From Elioraea sp. (GTDB lineage: Bacteria; Pseudomonadota; Alphaproteobacteria; Acetobacterales; Acetobacteraceae), in NCBI RefSeq assembly GCF_022842375.1, contig NZ_JALHPR010000007.1, forward strand, positions 62,001 through 126,000: a DNA stretch of 64,000 bases. Reading direction: 5' to 3'. Under the pieces are notes generated by a model that saw only the letters and a program-made list of their open reading frames with translations, was not told the DNA's origin and made no database searches. Shown here piece after piece: positions 53,217 to 62,229 of the stretch (its first letter is position 1; every line of letters starts with the position of its first letter). A program made the position numbers and the translations under genes.

Positions 53217-54143
53217 ATGGCGGGTGCACATGCGGCGCGGTGGGACGGGGCAATGGCGCCCGCGCTGATCGTTCTCTCGGGGCTTCTCTACACCGTCGCC
53301 TACGTCACGGCGAAGCTGCTCGCCGGCAGGATCGATGCCCTGCAGCTCACCTTCCTCCGCTGTGCGCTGCTGCTCGCCGCCTTCGCGCTCAGCACACCCT
53401 TCGCGGCGAATCCGGGCGCGGCTTGGCGGCGGCTGCTGTTCCCGCCGCGCGCGCGCGACATGCGGCTTGCGGGCCTGGGCGTGATCGGCTCCTCCATCCT
53501 GGTGATCCTCGCCTATGCGCGGATGCCGGTCGTCGAGGTCTCCGCGGTCGCGTTCATGGGGCCGATCATCCTCACCGCGTTGGCCGGCCCCCTGCTCGGC
53601 GAACGCGTCGGCACGTTCCGCTGGGTCGCGGTTGGGCTCGGCTTCGGCGGCATGCTCGTCGTGCTCCGCCCCGGCATGGCGGGGTTCCAGCCAGCCGCCC
53701 TCCTCGCGCTGGCCGGCCAGTGCGCCTATGCGGGCTACCAGATCGTCGCGCGCAGGCTTCGCGGCGAGGCGGACGCAACCGACCTGACGCTGCAATCGGC
53801 GATTGTCGGCACCGCCATCACGCTGCCCGCCATGCCCTTCCTGTGGGTCACGCCAACCGCCATCGAATGGCTGATGGTGATCGCCTTCGCCGCCATCACG
53901 GCAGCGGGGCAGGTGACGCTCGCCATGGCCGTGCAGCGGGCCGAGATGGCAGGACTGCAACCTTGGCAATACACCAAGCTCGTCTGGGCGCTGGGATTCG
54001 ACGTGCTGCTGTTCGGCTTGTTTCCCGACCCACTCGCCGCAATCGGCATCGCGCTGATCCTCGCCGGTACCGCGCTGGCAGCGGCGGGACCATCCCCCAG
54101 ATCGCCCGGGGGATGTTCCGCGGGGGGTTCCGGGGGGCGTTGA
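53217..54143 (+). CDS. EamA/DMT family transporter
   Basis: A 308-residue ten-helix drug/metabolite-type exporter with two EamA repeats. LTFLRCALLLAAFALSTPF is the conserved opening of the first, and ILAYARMPVVEVSAVAFMGPIILTALAGPLLGERVGTFRWVAVGLGFGGMLVVLRPG is the signature region. The substrate is unknown; amino acids and nucleobases are common for the family. It lies 39 bases after the AtzH-like gene and could share that transcript. The C-terminal tail is Gly/Ser-rich and low-complexity. Confidence 0.87.
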   Translation: MAGAHAARWDGAMAPALIVLSGLLYTVAYVTAKLLAGRIDALQLTFLRCALLLAAFALSTPFAANPGAAWRRLLFPPRARDMRLAGLGVIGSSILVILAYARMPVVEVSAVAFMGPIILTALAGPLLGERVGTFRWVAVGLGFGGMLVVLRPGMAGFQPAALLALAGQCAYAGYQIVARRLRGEADATDLTLQSAIVGTAITLPAMPFLWVTPTAIEWLMVIAFAAITAAGQVTLAMAVQRAEMAGLQPWQYTKLVWALGFDVLLFGLFPDPLAAIGIALILAGTALAAAGPSPRSPGGCSAGGSGGR

Positions 54144-54164
54144 CGATGCTCCCGGGCGCCGCAC

Positions 54165-55403
54165 ATGGTGCACCGTATGGATGGAACCCAGTCCGCGCGC
54201 GCCGAACACGCCGCGTCGTTTCCGACAGCATCGACAGCGCCGGCGGCAACGCCGTTCCTGCTGCTCGCGGCCGTCGCCGGCATCGGCCAGGTCGCGGCCA
54301 ACCTGCCGCTGCCCAGCCTGCCGGCCATCGCCGATGCCTTTGGCGTCGGCAATGGCGGGGGAGAACTCGTGCTCGCGGTGTTCCTCGCCGCCTTCGCGCC
54401 GTTCCAGCTGGTCTGGGGCCCGCTGTCGGACAGGCACGGGCGGCGGCCGGTCGTGCTCGGCACGCTGGCACTCTTCGCGGCCGGAAGCCTCGTCTGCGCC
54501 GCGGCGCCCAACTTCGCGGTCCTGCTCGCAGGCCGCGTTATCCAGGCTGCCGGCGGAGCGGCCGGCCTCGTGATCGCGCGCGCGATGATCCGTGACGCCA
54601 ACGAAGGCGCGGGCGTCGGCCGCGGCATGGCCTCGCTCTCGATGGCGATTGCCGCCGTGCCGGCCTTCTCGCCACTCGCCGGCGCCGGGCTCGACCTGCT
54701 GGCAGGCTGGAGGGCGGGCTTCCTCGCCTCTGCCGCCGCCGCGCTCCTCGTGCTGGCGTGGGCTGCACGCGCGCTCGGCGAGAGCAACACCACACGGCTT
54801 GCGGTTCTCGATGCCGCCGCCATCGCGCGCGGCTATCGCGGCGTCTGGGCATCGGCCCGCTTCCGCGCCAACGTGCTGGTCGCGGCCGGTGCCATGGGCG
54901 GGCTGTTTGCCTTCGGCGCCGGCAGCCCGAACCTCTACATCAACGAGTTTGGCCTGACGCCGACCGCCTACGCCCTCTACCCGCTGATCGCGGTCGTCGG
55001 CGTCGTCATCGGCGGCGGCATCGCGCGGCGGCTGATGAAGCGCGGGCAGAGCAGCGCGGGCCTGCTCACCGGCACGCTGCTGATGCTCGCCGGCGGCCTC
55101 GGCATGGTGGCGCTCGAACCCCTCGGGCTGTTCGACAAGCACGGCGTGAACGTGACGATGAGCCTGTTCGTTCTGGGGCTGGGCCTCGCCCTGCCCGCCG
55201 CCTTCGCCCTCGCACTCGCCGAGTTCAAGGGCAACGCGGGGACAGCCGCGAGCCTGGCAGGGGCGATCCAGATCGCAGGCGGCGCCGTGGCAGCGGGGCT
55301 CGCAGGCGTGATCGGCATGCCAGCGGCGATGGCAGCGTGCGGGCTGCTCGCCGTGACCTCACTCGTCATCACACCGAAGAAGACAGGGGGCTCCGCCCCC
55401 TGA
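54165..55403 (+). CDS. MFS transporter, Bcr/CflA drug-efflux type
   Basis: A 412-residue, 12-helix major facilitator protein with the Bcr/CflA pattern: LPLPSLPAIADAFGV, then GPLSDRHGRRPVVL (motif A) and the RVIQAAGGAAGLVIARAMIRD segment. The family exports drugs or small metabolites; the substrate is unknown. The start may be the ATG at 54165 or one four codons later. The last five residues (GGSAP) and the stop codon lie within the first hairpin of the repeat that follows, so the C-terminus may have been rewritten by that repeat. Confidence 0.88.
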   Translation: MVHRMDGTQSARAEHAASFPTASTAPAATPFLLLAAVAGIGQVAANLPLPSLPAIADAFGVGNGGGELVLAVFLAAFAPFQLVWGPLSDRHGRRPVVLGTLALFAAGSLVCAAAPNFAVLLAGRVIQAAGGAAGLVIARAMIRDANEGAGVGRGMASLSMAIAAVPAFSPLAGAGLDLLAGWRAGFLASAAAALLVLAWAARALGESNTTRLAVLDAAAIARGYRGVWASARFRANVLVAAGAMGGLFAFGAGSPNLYINEFGLTPTAYALYPLIAVVGVVIGGGIARRLMKRGQSSAGLLTGTLLMLAGGLGMVALEPLGLFDKHGVNVTMSLFVLGLGLALPAAFALALAEFKGNAGTAASLAGAIQIAGGAVAAGLAGVIGMPAAMAACGLLAVTSLVITPKKTGGSAP

Positions 55404-55433
55404 GCCCCCGCCAGGGGGGCAGCGCCCCCCTGG
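55384..55433. repeat. Paired GC-rich hairpins between convergent MFS and asd genes
   Basis: Two hairpins in tandem. The first pairs CAGGGGGC (55384-55391) with GCCCCCTG (55395-55402) around a 3-base loop. The second has a perfect 10-bp stem, CCAGGGGGGC (55411-55420) with GCCCCCCTGG (55424-55433), also with a 3-base loop. The first overlaps the MFS stop codon. Such elements are commonly dispersed in high-GC alphaproteobacterial genomes and could stop transcription from both sides. Confidence 0.7.
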
Positions 55434-55445
55434 ACCCGGCAGAAC

Positions 55446-56477
55446 CTAGGCCGCGACCTTCGACAGGTGGCCTTGGGCGATCAACGTTTCGGCGATCTGC
55501 ACCGCGTTGAGCGCAGCACCCTTGCGGAGGTTGTCGCTCACGCACCAGAAGGCCAACCCGTTGGGAACCGTCAAATCCTTCCGCATGCGGCTGACGAACA
55601 CATCGTCCTCACCCGCCGCCTCGATCTGCGTAATGTAGCCGCCATCCTCGCGCCGATCGACAACCGCCACGCCAGGTGCCTTCCGCAACGCAGCCATGGC
55701 TTCGGCCACGCTGATCGGGCTCTCGAACTCCACATGCACCGCCTCGGCATGGCCCACGAACACGGGCACGCGCACGCACGTCGCCATCACGGCGATGTCG
55801 GGGTCGAGGATCTTCTTGGTCTCGGCCACCATCTTCCACTCTTCCTTGGTCGACCCGTCATCCATGAACTTGTCGATGTGGGGAATGCAGTTGAAGGCGA
55901 TCGGCTTGGTGAATTGCTCGGGCACCGGAAGGTCGTTCACGAAGCTGCCCTTCGACTGGGTGAACAACTCGTCCATCCCCTCCTTCCCCGCGCCGGACAC
56001 CGACTGGTAGGTCGACACCACCACCCGCTTGATCTTCGCAATGGCATGCAGCGGCTTCAGCGCCACCACCATCTGGATCGTGGAGCAGTTGGGGTTGGCG
56101 ATGATCCGCCGCTTGGCGAACCCCTTCAGCGCCTGGGGGTTCACCTCCGGCACCACGAGGGGGATGTCGGGGTCCATCCGGAACTGGCTGGTGTTGTCGA
56201 TCACCACGCAGCCCGCCGCCGCCGCCCGCGGCGCATGGATGGCAGAGACCGACGCACCGGGGCTGAACAGCCCGATATCGGTGCCGGCGAAGTCGAACGT
56301 CTCGAGGTTTCGCACCGTCAGCACGCGATCATCGCCATAGCTGATCTGCGAGCCCGTCGAACGGCCTGAGGCGAGCGCGATCACCTCCGTCGCCGGAAAG
56401 TCGCGCTGGGCCAGCGTTTTCAGCAGCTCACGCCCGACCGCTCCGGTGGCGCCGACGACTGCAACCCTGTAGCCCAT
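55446..56477 (-). CDS. asd: Aspartate-semialdehyde dehydrogenase
   Basis: A 343-residue enzyme reducing aspartyl phosphate to aspartate semialdehyde with NADPH, for lysine, diaminopimelate, threonine and methionine. VVGATGAVGRELLKTL is the Rossmann motif, Cys131 in NPNCSTIQM is the nucleophile, and FNCIPHIDKF carries conserved binding residues. Length is standard for the bacterial type. It stands alone on the minus strand; no aspartokinase or dap genes are adjacent. The start is the ATG at 56477. Confidence 0.96.
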   Translation of the reverse strand: MGYRVAVVGATGAVGRELLKTLAQRDFPATEVIALASGRSTGSQISYGDDRVLTVRNLETFDFAGTDIGLFSPGASVSAIHAPRAAAAGCVVIDNTSQFRMDPDIPLVVPEVNPQALKGFAKRRIIANPNCSTIQMVVALKPLHAIAKIKRVVVSTYQSVSGAGKEGMDELFTQSKGSFVNDLPVPEQFTKPIAFNCIPHIDKFMDDGSTKEEWKMVAETKKILDPDIAVMATCVRVPVFVGHAEAVHVEFESPISVAEAMAALRKAPGVAVVDRREDGGYITQIEAAGEDDVFVSRMRKDLTVPNGLAFWCVSDNLRKGAALNAVQIAETLIAQGHLSKVAA

Positions 56478-56516
56478 GACACATGCTCCCTTCCGCCATC
56501 GTGGCGGATACGGGAG

Positions 56517-57464
56517 TTACGCCGCCCGACCGCCCGGTTCAAGCGGTGGCTTCGCCACCAGCCGCGCACCGGAGGCAAGCCACACCCCGGCCGTCAGCGC
56601 GGCAAACCCCCCGATCTCGGGCCAGGACGGCACCTCCCCCAGCGCGGGAACGGCCAGCAGCGCCGTCATCGCCGGGTTCAGCGCAGCCGGGATCGCCGCA
56701 CGCGCCGCGCCGAGCCGCGAAACCCCGATGTTGAACAGGATCACCGACAGCGTCGCCGCCAGCCCGCCATGCAGCAGCGCCTGCAGCGCGAGCTCCCCTA
56801 TCGGGATCGTGAGGAACCGCGGCCCGAACAGCAGCAGGTAGGGCGGCAGGTACACGATCACCGACCCGATCGCGCTGATCGCCACCGCATCGAGCGAGGC
56901 AAGCCGCGCGCGGCGGATCGCGACGGTGTAGAGCGCGAACAGGAGCCCCGCGCAGGCGAACAGCGCGTGGCCGATGAACACCGTCGGCGGATATCCCGCC
57001 ATCGTCGCCCCGACCAGGGCCGCCACGCCAGACACGATGAAGCCGAGCCCCACGATGCTGCGCCGTGACAGCCCCTCGCCCAGCACGAAGTGCGCGAGGA
57101 TGCCGGTGAACACGGCAGAGAGCGGTGCGGTCATTGCCCCGCTGTGCCCGGCCGGCGCGAACACGAGGCCGCCGGTGTTGCAGAGGCTGAACGCGAAACC
57201 CCCTCCGCCGACGATGGCGGCAAGCGACAGCGGCTTCAGCCGCCGCACCGGCAGGCCGCGGCGGGCCACGTGCGGGCTCAGCAGCAACGCGGAGGTGAGG
57301 AAGCGGATCGCCACCATGTCGGTCGCGCCCAGCCGAGAGGTGCCGAGGAGGTAGCGGGTGGCGACGGCCCAGCCGGCCCAGATCATCACCGCGCTGCTCG
57401 CCGCTGCCCAGCCAAGGGCTTCGCGCCGCGATAGCCCCGGCCGCGCCGTCGAGGGTCCGTGCAT
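56517..57464 (-). CDS. EamA/DMT family transporter
   Basis: A 315-residue, ten-helix DMT transporter with two EamA repeats, seen in SSAVMIWAGWAVATRYLLGTS, VAIRFLTSALLLSPH and the second-repeat segment SVILFNIGVSRLGAARAAIPAALNPAMTALLAVPALGEVPSWPEIGG. The ATG at 57464 was chosen; an upstream extension of 22 residues is not protein-like. The substrate is unknown. It is on the same strand and upstream of asd with a gap of 39 bases, so the two may be transcribed together, and it is divergent from the chemoreceptor gene. Confidence 0.87.
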   Translation of the reverse strand: MHGPSTARPGLSRREALGWAAASSAVMIWAGWAVATRYLLGTSRLGATDMVAIRFLTSALLLSPHVARRGLPVRRLKPLSLAAIVGGGGFAFSLCNTGGLVFAPAGHSGAMTAPLSAVFTGILAHFVLGEGLSRRSIVGLGFIVSGVAALVGATMAGYPPTVFIGHALFACAGLLFALYTVAIRRARLASLDAVAISAIGSVIVYLPPYLLLFGPRFLTIPIGELALQALLHGGLAATLSVILFNIGVSRLGAARAAIPAALNPAMTALLAVPALGEVPSWPEIGGFAALTAGVWLASGARLVAKPPLEPGGRAA

Positions 57465-57583
57465 GCCAGACAGAGCATACGCGCAACCCGGCCGCGCGCC
57501 AGCGCATGTGGTCGTTCGGACAGCCTTCATCTTTTCGGCGCGATTGTGTCGTGTCGACGCACCACTGACCTCTGGGGGCTCCC

Positions 57584-59953
57584 GTGTCCTTGCGCTGGAA
57601 GATCATCGGCCCGTTCCTGGCCCTCGTCGCCGTTCTGATGATGGCGCTGTCGCAGGAGGTGAGGGTCGCCATCACGGAGGTGGGGCGTACCGACAGGGCG
57701 TTCGCGGCGAACACGGTGGCCGAGGGGCTCATCGAGGCGACGACGGCGCTCGCCGTCGAGCGCGGCGGCACCAACGCCATGCTCGGCCAGCCGCCCGAGC
57801 GGCGCGATGCCGCGCGCGCCCCGATCCTCGCTGCCCGCACCAAGGCCGAGGCGGCGCTCGAGGCAGCTCTCGGCCGCCTCGCCGGAACGTCCGGGGCGAG
57901 AATGCCCGAGCATCAGGCACTCGCCGAGGCACGCCAGCGCCTGTCCGCGCTCCGCGCAGCCGTTGACGGGCCAGCGGCGTCGGCGCCCAGCCAGGCAGCG
58001 TGGTTTGCCGGCATCACCACGGTGATCGACGCTTCGGCCTCTCTCCGCCGCGCCATCGAAGGCACATCCATCACCTCGGCGGCCGACCTCACCCCGGCGC
58101 TGGCCGGCATCCGCGACGCACTGTGGGAGACGCTGGAATACGCCGGGCGGCAGCGCGGCATGATCGCCGGCACCATTGCCGGGAACAGGCCGCTGACCGA
58201 GGCGCAGCTCCGCCAGATCGGCTATTTCCGCGGCCACATCCGTTCGAGCCGCGGCCGCTGGATCGCGCTGCGCACCGAGACGATGCCGCAGCCCCTGCGC
58301 GAGGCCCTCGCCCGTGTGGAGACGGGGTACTACGTGCCGATCGACACGTTGGTCGATCGCCTGGTCGACGCCTCCGCCAAGGGCGAGGCCTATCCGCTGA
58401 CCGCCGATGTCTGGTTCCGCGAGGTCACCGGCATGATGGCCCATGTCGAGGCGGCCATCGGCGCGGCCAACACCGCACTCGACGCCTCGCTTACGGCATC
58501 GCGTGATGAAGGGCGCGGCACGCTGGTGATCAATGGCGGTCTCGTCCTCCTGGCCCTGTTCGGCGCCCTCGCCCTCTGGCTGATGCTGCGGGCGCAGGTG
58601 ATCCGGCCGCTGATGGCTGCCGTCGCGGTCATCCGTCGCCTGGCCGCCGGGGATACCGCCGTCGCCGTGCCGCCGGCGAGGAGCCGCGACGAGATCGGCG
58701 CCCTGCTGGAAGCCACCGCCCAGTTCCAGGTCCAGGCACGCGAGAACGCAACGCTGCTGGCCGACCAGGAGCGCCTGCGCACCGAGGCCGACGCGGCGCG
58801 CGTGCAGGCCATCCGGGCGATGGCCGACAGGATCGAGAACGAGGCGGCTGGTGCCGTCTCCAAGGTCTCGCAGCGTAACGAGACGGTGATCGCGCTGGTG
58901 GGTGACCTGAACGCCATCGCCGCCACCGTCGGGCGAATCGCGGGCGATGTGTCGGCCACCGCCGAGACATCCGTCGGCACCGTCACCTCCGCCGCCGCGG
59001 CGGCGGAAGAATTGTCGGCCAGCATCGGCGAGGTCGCCGGCCAGATCAGCCGCTCGGCGACAGCGACGCGGGGCGCCACGGCGCGCGCCGACACCGCCCG
59101 CCGCAGCTTCGACGAGCTGGCCGGCGCGGTGCGCGAGATCGCCGAGGTAAGCCGCCTGATCGGCACGATTGCCGGGCAGACCAACCTGCTCGCGCTCAAC
59201 GCCACGATCGAGGCGGCGCGGGCCGGAGAGGCGGGCAAGGGCTTCGCCGTCGTCGCCTCCGAGGTGAAGAACCTGGCGACGCAGACCGCCAAGGCGACGG
59301 AGGAGATCGGCAATCGCATCGGCGCGATCGAGCAGGCGACGCGCGATGCCCTCGCCGAGGTGTCGGGCATCACCAGCGCGATCGGCGAGGTCGATGCGAT
59401 CGCAAGCGAGGTCGCCGCCGCGATGGACAGCCAGACCGAGGCGGTGCGCCAGATCGCCGCGGCGGTGAACGAAAGTGCCGGCAGCGCACGGTCGGTCGCG
59501 CAGCAGATGCGCGGGGTGTCGGAGGAGGCGGCCCGCAACGGCACGATCGCGGCCGAGGTGCGCGGCGTGGTCGGCGCGGTAGCCGACGAGGTGGGCGGGC
59601 TGAAGGGGCTTCTCACCCGTGTCGTCCGCACCGCGACCGACGACGCCGACCGCCGCGTGGCCGAGCGCGTGCAGCGTTCCGGGCCTGCCACCCTGCGCCT
59701 GGCGAATGGCGCCACGATGACGGCGGAGTTGATCGACATCTCGGCGCGCGGCTGCGCCCTGCGCCTTCCTGCCGATGCGCCACCGACCACGGGCGAGGTG
59801 ACGATCACCGCCGCCGGCCTGCCGCAGCTGCGCGCGACCGCCGCCCGCCGCGACGGACGCGACGCGGGCTTCGCCTTCGTGCATGCCAGCGAGGCCGACC
59901 AGGCGGCCCTCGCGCGCGCCCTTGGCGGACAGCCCATGCGCCAGGCCGCCTGA
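57584..59953 (+). CDS. Methyl-accepting chemotaxis protein with C-terminal PilZ domain
   Basis: A 789-residue receptor. A first membrane segment (about 7-24), a 280-residue periplasmic helical domain with ALAVERGGTNAMLG and GRQRGMIAGTIAG (resembling NIT-type sensor patterns), a second membrane segment (about 312-334), HAMP, then the cytoplasmic signalling helices with the conserved tip IAGQTNLLALNATIEAARAGEAGKGFAVVASEVKNLA (about 527-563). Residues about 693-785 form a PilZ domain with Arg-rich RRVAERVQR and the DxSxxG motif (DISARG), a known c-di-GMP binding signature. The start is GTG. No che genes are nearby, so it is an orphan receptor. Confidence 0.92.
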   Translation: MSLRWKIIGPFLALVAVLMMALSQEVRVAITEVGRTDRAFAANTVAEGLIEATTALAVERGGTNAMLGQPPERRDAARAPILAARTKAEAALEAALGRLAGTSGARMPEHQALAEARQRLSALRAAVDGPAASAPSQAAWFAGITTVIDASASLRRAIEGTSITSAADLTPALAGIRDALWETLEYAGRQRGMIAGTIAGNRPLTEAQLRQIGYFRGHIRSSRGRWIALRTETMPQPLREALARVETGYYVPIDTLVDRLVDASAKGEAYPLTADVWFREVTGMMAHVEAAIGAANTALDASLTASRDEGRGTLVINGGLVLLALFGALALWLMLRAQVIRPLMAAVAVIRRLAAGDTAVAVPPARSRDEIGALLEATAQFQVQARENATLLADQERLRTEADAARVQAIRAMADRIENEAAGAVSKVSQRNETVIALVGDLNAIAATVGRIAGDVSATAETSVGTVTSAAAAAEELSASIGEVAGQISRSATATRGATARADTARRSFDELAGAVREIAEVSRLIGTIAGQTNLLALNATIEAARAGEAGKGFAVVASEVKNLATQTAKATEEIGNRIGAIEQATRDALAEVSGITSAIGEVDAIASEVAAAMDSQTEAVRQIAAAVNESAGSARSVAQQMRGVSEEAARNGTIAAEVRGVVGAVADEVGGLKGLLTRVVRTATDDADRRVAERVQRSGPATLRLANGATMTAELIDISARGCALRLPADAPPTTGEVTITAAGLPQLRATAARRDGRDAGFAFVHASEADQAALARALGGQPMRQAA

Positions 59954-59972
59954 GGCGGCTCCACAAACGAAA

Positions 59973-60002
59973 ACGGCCGGCCCCGTCACCGGGGCCGGCC
60001 GT
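59973..60002 (-). terminator. Intrinsic terminator after the TAXI binding-protein gene
   Basis: A perfect 13-bp stem (ACGGCCGGCCCCG at 59973-59985, CGGGGCCGGCCGT at 59990-60002) has a 4-base loop. On the minus strand it is followed by TTTCGTTTGTG, so it best serves the minus-strand gene ending at 60023. It can also slow the convergent chemoreceptor transcript. Confidence 0.75.
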
Positions 60003-60022
60003 CTGCGTCAGCCGATCAAGGC

Positions 60023-61012
60023 TCAGGCCATGACGAGATTGTCGGGAATGGCATGGCCATTCTCGCGGAACCACTTCGCGGCACCGGGGTGGAACGGCAG
60101 GAAGGTGTTCTTGTTCCAGTTCGCCGCCAGCGTCTCCTTCGACGCCGCCGTCGCCTGCACCATGCGCGCGTTCTGCGTCATCACCGCCTTGGTGATCTCG
60201 AAGGCGAGATCGTCGGGGAGCGACTTGTGCCCGATGGCGAAGTTGTAGACGCCGAGGATGTTGAGGTCGGCCGTCGGCGTCCGGTATGTGCCGCGCGGCA
60301 CCGTGCCCTTCGAGAGCTCCGGAATCGCGGCGACGATCGTGTCCATCTGCGCCGTCGTGAAGCCGAAGATGTTCACCTGGTTGGTGGTCTCGAGCTCGGA
60401 GAACGCCGGGATCGGCACCCCCGAGGCGAACAGGAACGCGTCCAGCAGCCCGTCGGCCACCTGGCCGATGAGGTCGGACGCGCTGCCGTAGCGGATCGCT
60501 GACGGGGTGACGCCGAGGGACCGCAGGATCAGCGGATAGTAGGTGCCCGGCGTGCCGCCGCGCGGGCCGACGCCGACCGACTTGCCGTTGAGCTGGCTGT
60601 GGTCGGTGATGCCCGAGCGCACGAGGGCCACGCCATGGAACGGCGTGTCGTACATCGGGAACAGCGCGCGGATGTCGCGGAAACGGTTCCCCTGCGTCCA
60701 CTCGCCCTGGCCGTTCCAGGCCTGGAGCGCCACGCCCATCGTCACCATCCCGAGTTCGACTTCCTTGCGGTTCGTCAGGATGATGTTCTGGTTCGGGCCC
60801 TGGGTGGTGCGGTAGCTGATGTTCACGCCCGTGGCTTCCTGCACGATCTGGCCCCAGGCAGGCCCGTAGATCGCGTAGGTGCCGCCGGGAGCCGCCGTTC
60901 CCATGTTGAGGGCGCGCGGCCAGGCAGAGTTGCGCGGCTGCGCCCAGGCCAGGGTCGGAACCCCGAGGCCGGCGGCGCCGGTCGCGGCCATGAGTGTGCG
61001 TCGCTTGATCAT
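60023..61012 (-). CDS. TAXI family TRAP transporter solute-binding protein
   Basis: A 329-residue periplasmic protein with a twin-arginine-like signal (MIKRRTLMAATGAAGLGVPTLAWAQ). TAXI landmarks are MGTAAPGGTYAIYGPAWGQIVQEATGVNISYRTTQGPNQNIIL, GPRGGTPGTYYPLILRSLGV and FHPGAAKWFRENG. TAXI proteins deliver substrates such as glutamate or other carboxylates to a DctM-type fused permease. No TRAP membrane component is within the window, so this is an orphan whose permease must be elsewhere. The ATG at 61012 was chosen for the signal. Confidence 0.9.
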   Translation of the reverse strand: MIKRRTLMAATGAAGLGVPTLAWAQPRNSAWPRALNMGTAAPGGTYAIYGPAWGQIVQEATGVNISYRTTQGPNQNIILTNRKEVELGMVTMGVALQAWNGQGEWTQGNRFRDIRALFPMYDTPFHGVALVRSGITDHSQLNGKSVGVGPRGGTPGTYYPLILRSLGVTPSAIRYGSASDLIGQVADGLLDAFLFASGVPIPAFSELETTNQVNIFGFTTAQMDTIVAAIPELSKGTVPRGTYRTPTADLNILGVYNFAIGHKSLPDDLAFEITKAVMTQNARMVQATAASKETLAANWNKNTFLPFHPGAAKWFRENGHAIPDNLVMA

Positions 61013-61503
61013 GCGTGTGACCTCCCCTTCACGAGCGTTTCCATCCGGGCGGTTACCCGAACCGCCTTCTCCAGGCCACCATGGTCGAATCCGACCGGAT
61101 AGAAAAGAGGGAAGCGCCTCAAGCCCCGAGAAGTACCTCCCAGCCAGGCCGGGCCGGCGGGGGAGCAGGGCCGCGCGCGCGGCCCGGTCGGCCCGCCTCA
61201 CCGCCCGGTGCGGCGGAACCGCCAGAGCGCATCGAGGATCCGCCGACGCTTCCGGTGCGGAAAGAAGAGTGCCTCGCCGAACAATGCGAACATCGCCTTC
61301 ACGCCCCGACGCGGAGGCTGGGCGCGACAAGCAGGGTGCGGCGATGCATCGGCGGTTCTCCCGACCAGGACTGCCGCCCACCATGCGCATCCTTGGTGAC
61401 GGGGCCACGACGATGCGATGACGTGTGCGTGAATCCTGCGCACCCGGCAGACCGCGGTCGGCTATACTCCCGGCAACCGAACAGACGAACAGGGGAAACA
61501 CCG
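61013..61503. other. 491-base gap without a supported gene
   Basis: This divergent gap between the TAXI gene and the superoxide dismutase gene holds no ORF I trust. A perfect 18-base palindrome, GGGCCGCGCGCGCGGCCC, lies at 61168-61185. A possible -10 box TATACT at 61463-61468, 35 bases before the SOD ATG, lacks a clear -35. A minus-strand frame at 61198-61293 could give 31 residues (MFALFGEALFFPHRKRR...), but without family support. Confidence 0.5.
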
Positions 61504-62226
61504 ATGATCGCACGACGCAGCGCGCTGCTGCTTGCCGCCGGCGCCGCCTTGCTTTCCGTACCACGCCATGTGTTCGCCCAGGCCGCCACGCCGCCGGGAG
61601 GCCCCTTCACCCTGGCCCCGCTGCCCTACGCCCTCGACGCCAACGAGGCGGCGATCGACGCGCGGACGATGGAGCTTCACCACCGCTTCCACCACGGCGC
61701 GCAGGTTGCGAACCTGAACGCCGCGGTGGCGAACCACCCGCAGGTCGCCGCGATGCCGCTTGACCAGATCCTGATGAAGCTGCCGGAGATGCCCGAGGCC
61801 GTGCGCACCGCCATCCGCAACAACGGCGGCGGGCATGCGAACCACACGATGTTCTGGGCGATCATGGGCGGCAAGGGCGGTGACCCGACGGGTGACCTCG
61901 CCGCCGCCATCGCGCGCGATTTCGGCGACCTTCCCGCCTTCCGCACGCAGTTCGACCGCGCCTCGACCACCCTGTTCGGCTCCGGCTGGGCCTTCGTGAC
62001 GGTGACGCGCGAGGGCAAGCTCGCCATCGTGCAGAAGCCGAACCAGGACAACCCGCTGATGGACGGCACCCACGTGCTGATGGGCAACGACGTGTGGGAG
62101 CACGCCTACTACCTCCGCTACCAGAACCGCCGCGCCGAATACGTGCGGAACTGGTGGCAGGTGCTCGACTGGGACAAAATCGGCGCCCGCTACGCCGCTG
62201 CGCGCGCGGGCACCCTCACAATCTAG
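61504..62226 (+). CDS. Exported Fe/Mn superoxide dismutase
   Basis: A 240-residue Fe/Mn-type superoxide dismutase with an N-terminal export signal (ARRSALLLAAGAALLSVPRHVFAQ). Metal ligands are predicted as His59 (MELHHRFHH), His114 (GGGHANHTMFW), Asp196 and His200 (NDVWEHAYY). It converts superoxide to O2 and H2O2, here in the periplasm. The gene has an AGGGGAAA ribosome site and stands alone, divergent from the TAXI gene and convergent with tarD, whose stop is only three bases away. Metal choice cannot be decided from the sequence. Confidence 0.93.
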   Translation: MIARRSALLLAAGAALLSVPRHVFAQAATPPGGPFTLAPLPYALDANEAAIDARTMELHHRFHHGAQVANLNAAVANHPQVAAMPLDQILMKLPEMPEAVRTAIRNNGGGHANHTMFWAIMGGKGGDPTGDLAAAIARDFGDLPAFRTQFDRASTTLFGSGWAFVTVTREGKLAIVQKPNQDNPLMDGTHVLMGNDVWEHAYYLRYQNRRAEYVRNWWQVLDWDKIGARYAAARAGTLTI

Positions 62227-62229
62227 CCG

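Noticed and set aside
57527-59989. An open minus-strand frame of about 820 codons across the chemoreceptor gene
   Set aside because: The translation is low-complexity Arg/Gly/His sequence and mirrors codon bias of the MCP gene. The plus strand has clear HAMP, MCP and PilZ domains.
61198-61293. A 31-codon minus-strand ORF (MFALFGEALFFPHRKRR...)
   Set aside because: Plausible amphipathic peptide, but no clear ribosome site, no family and a neighbouring frame that is equally open. Not enough to call a gene.
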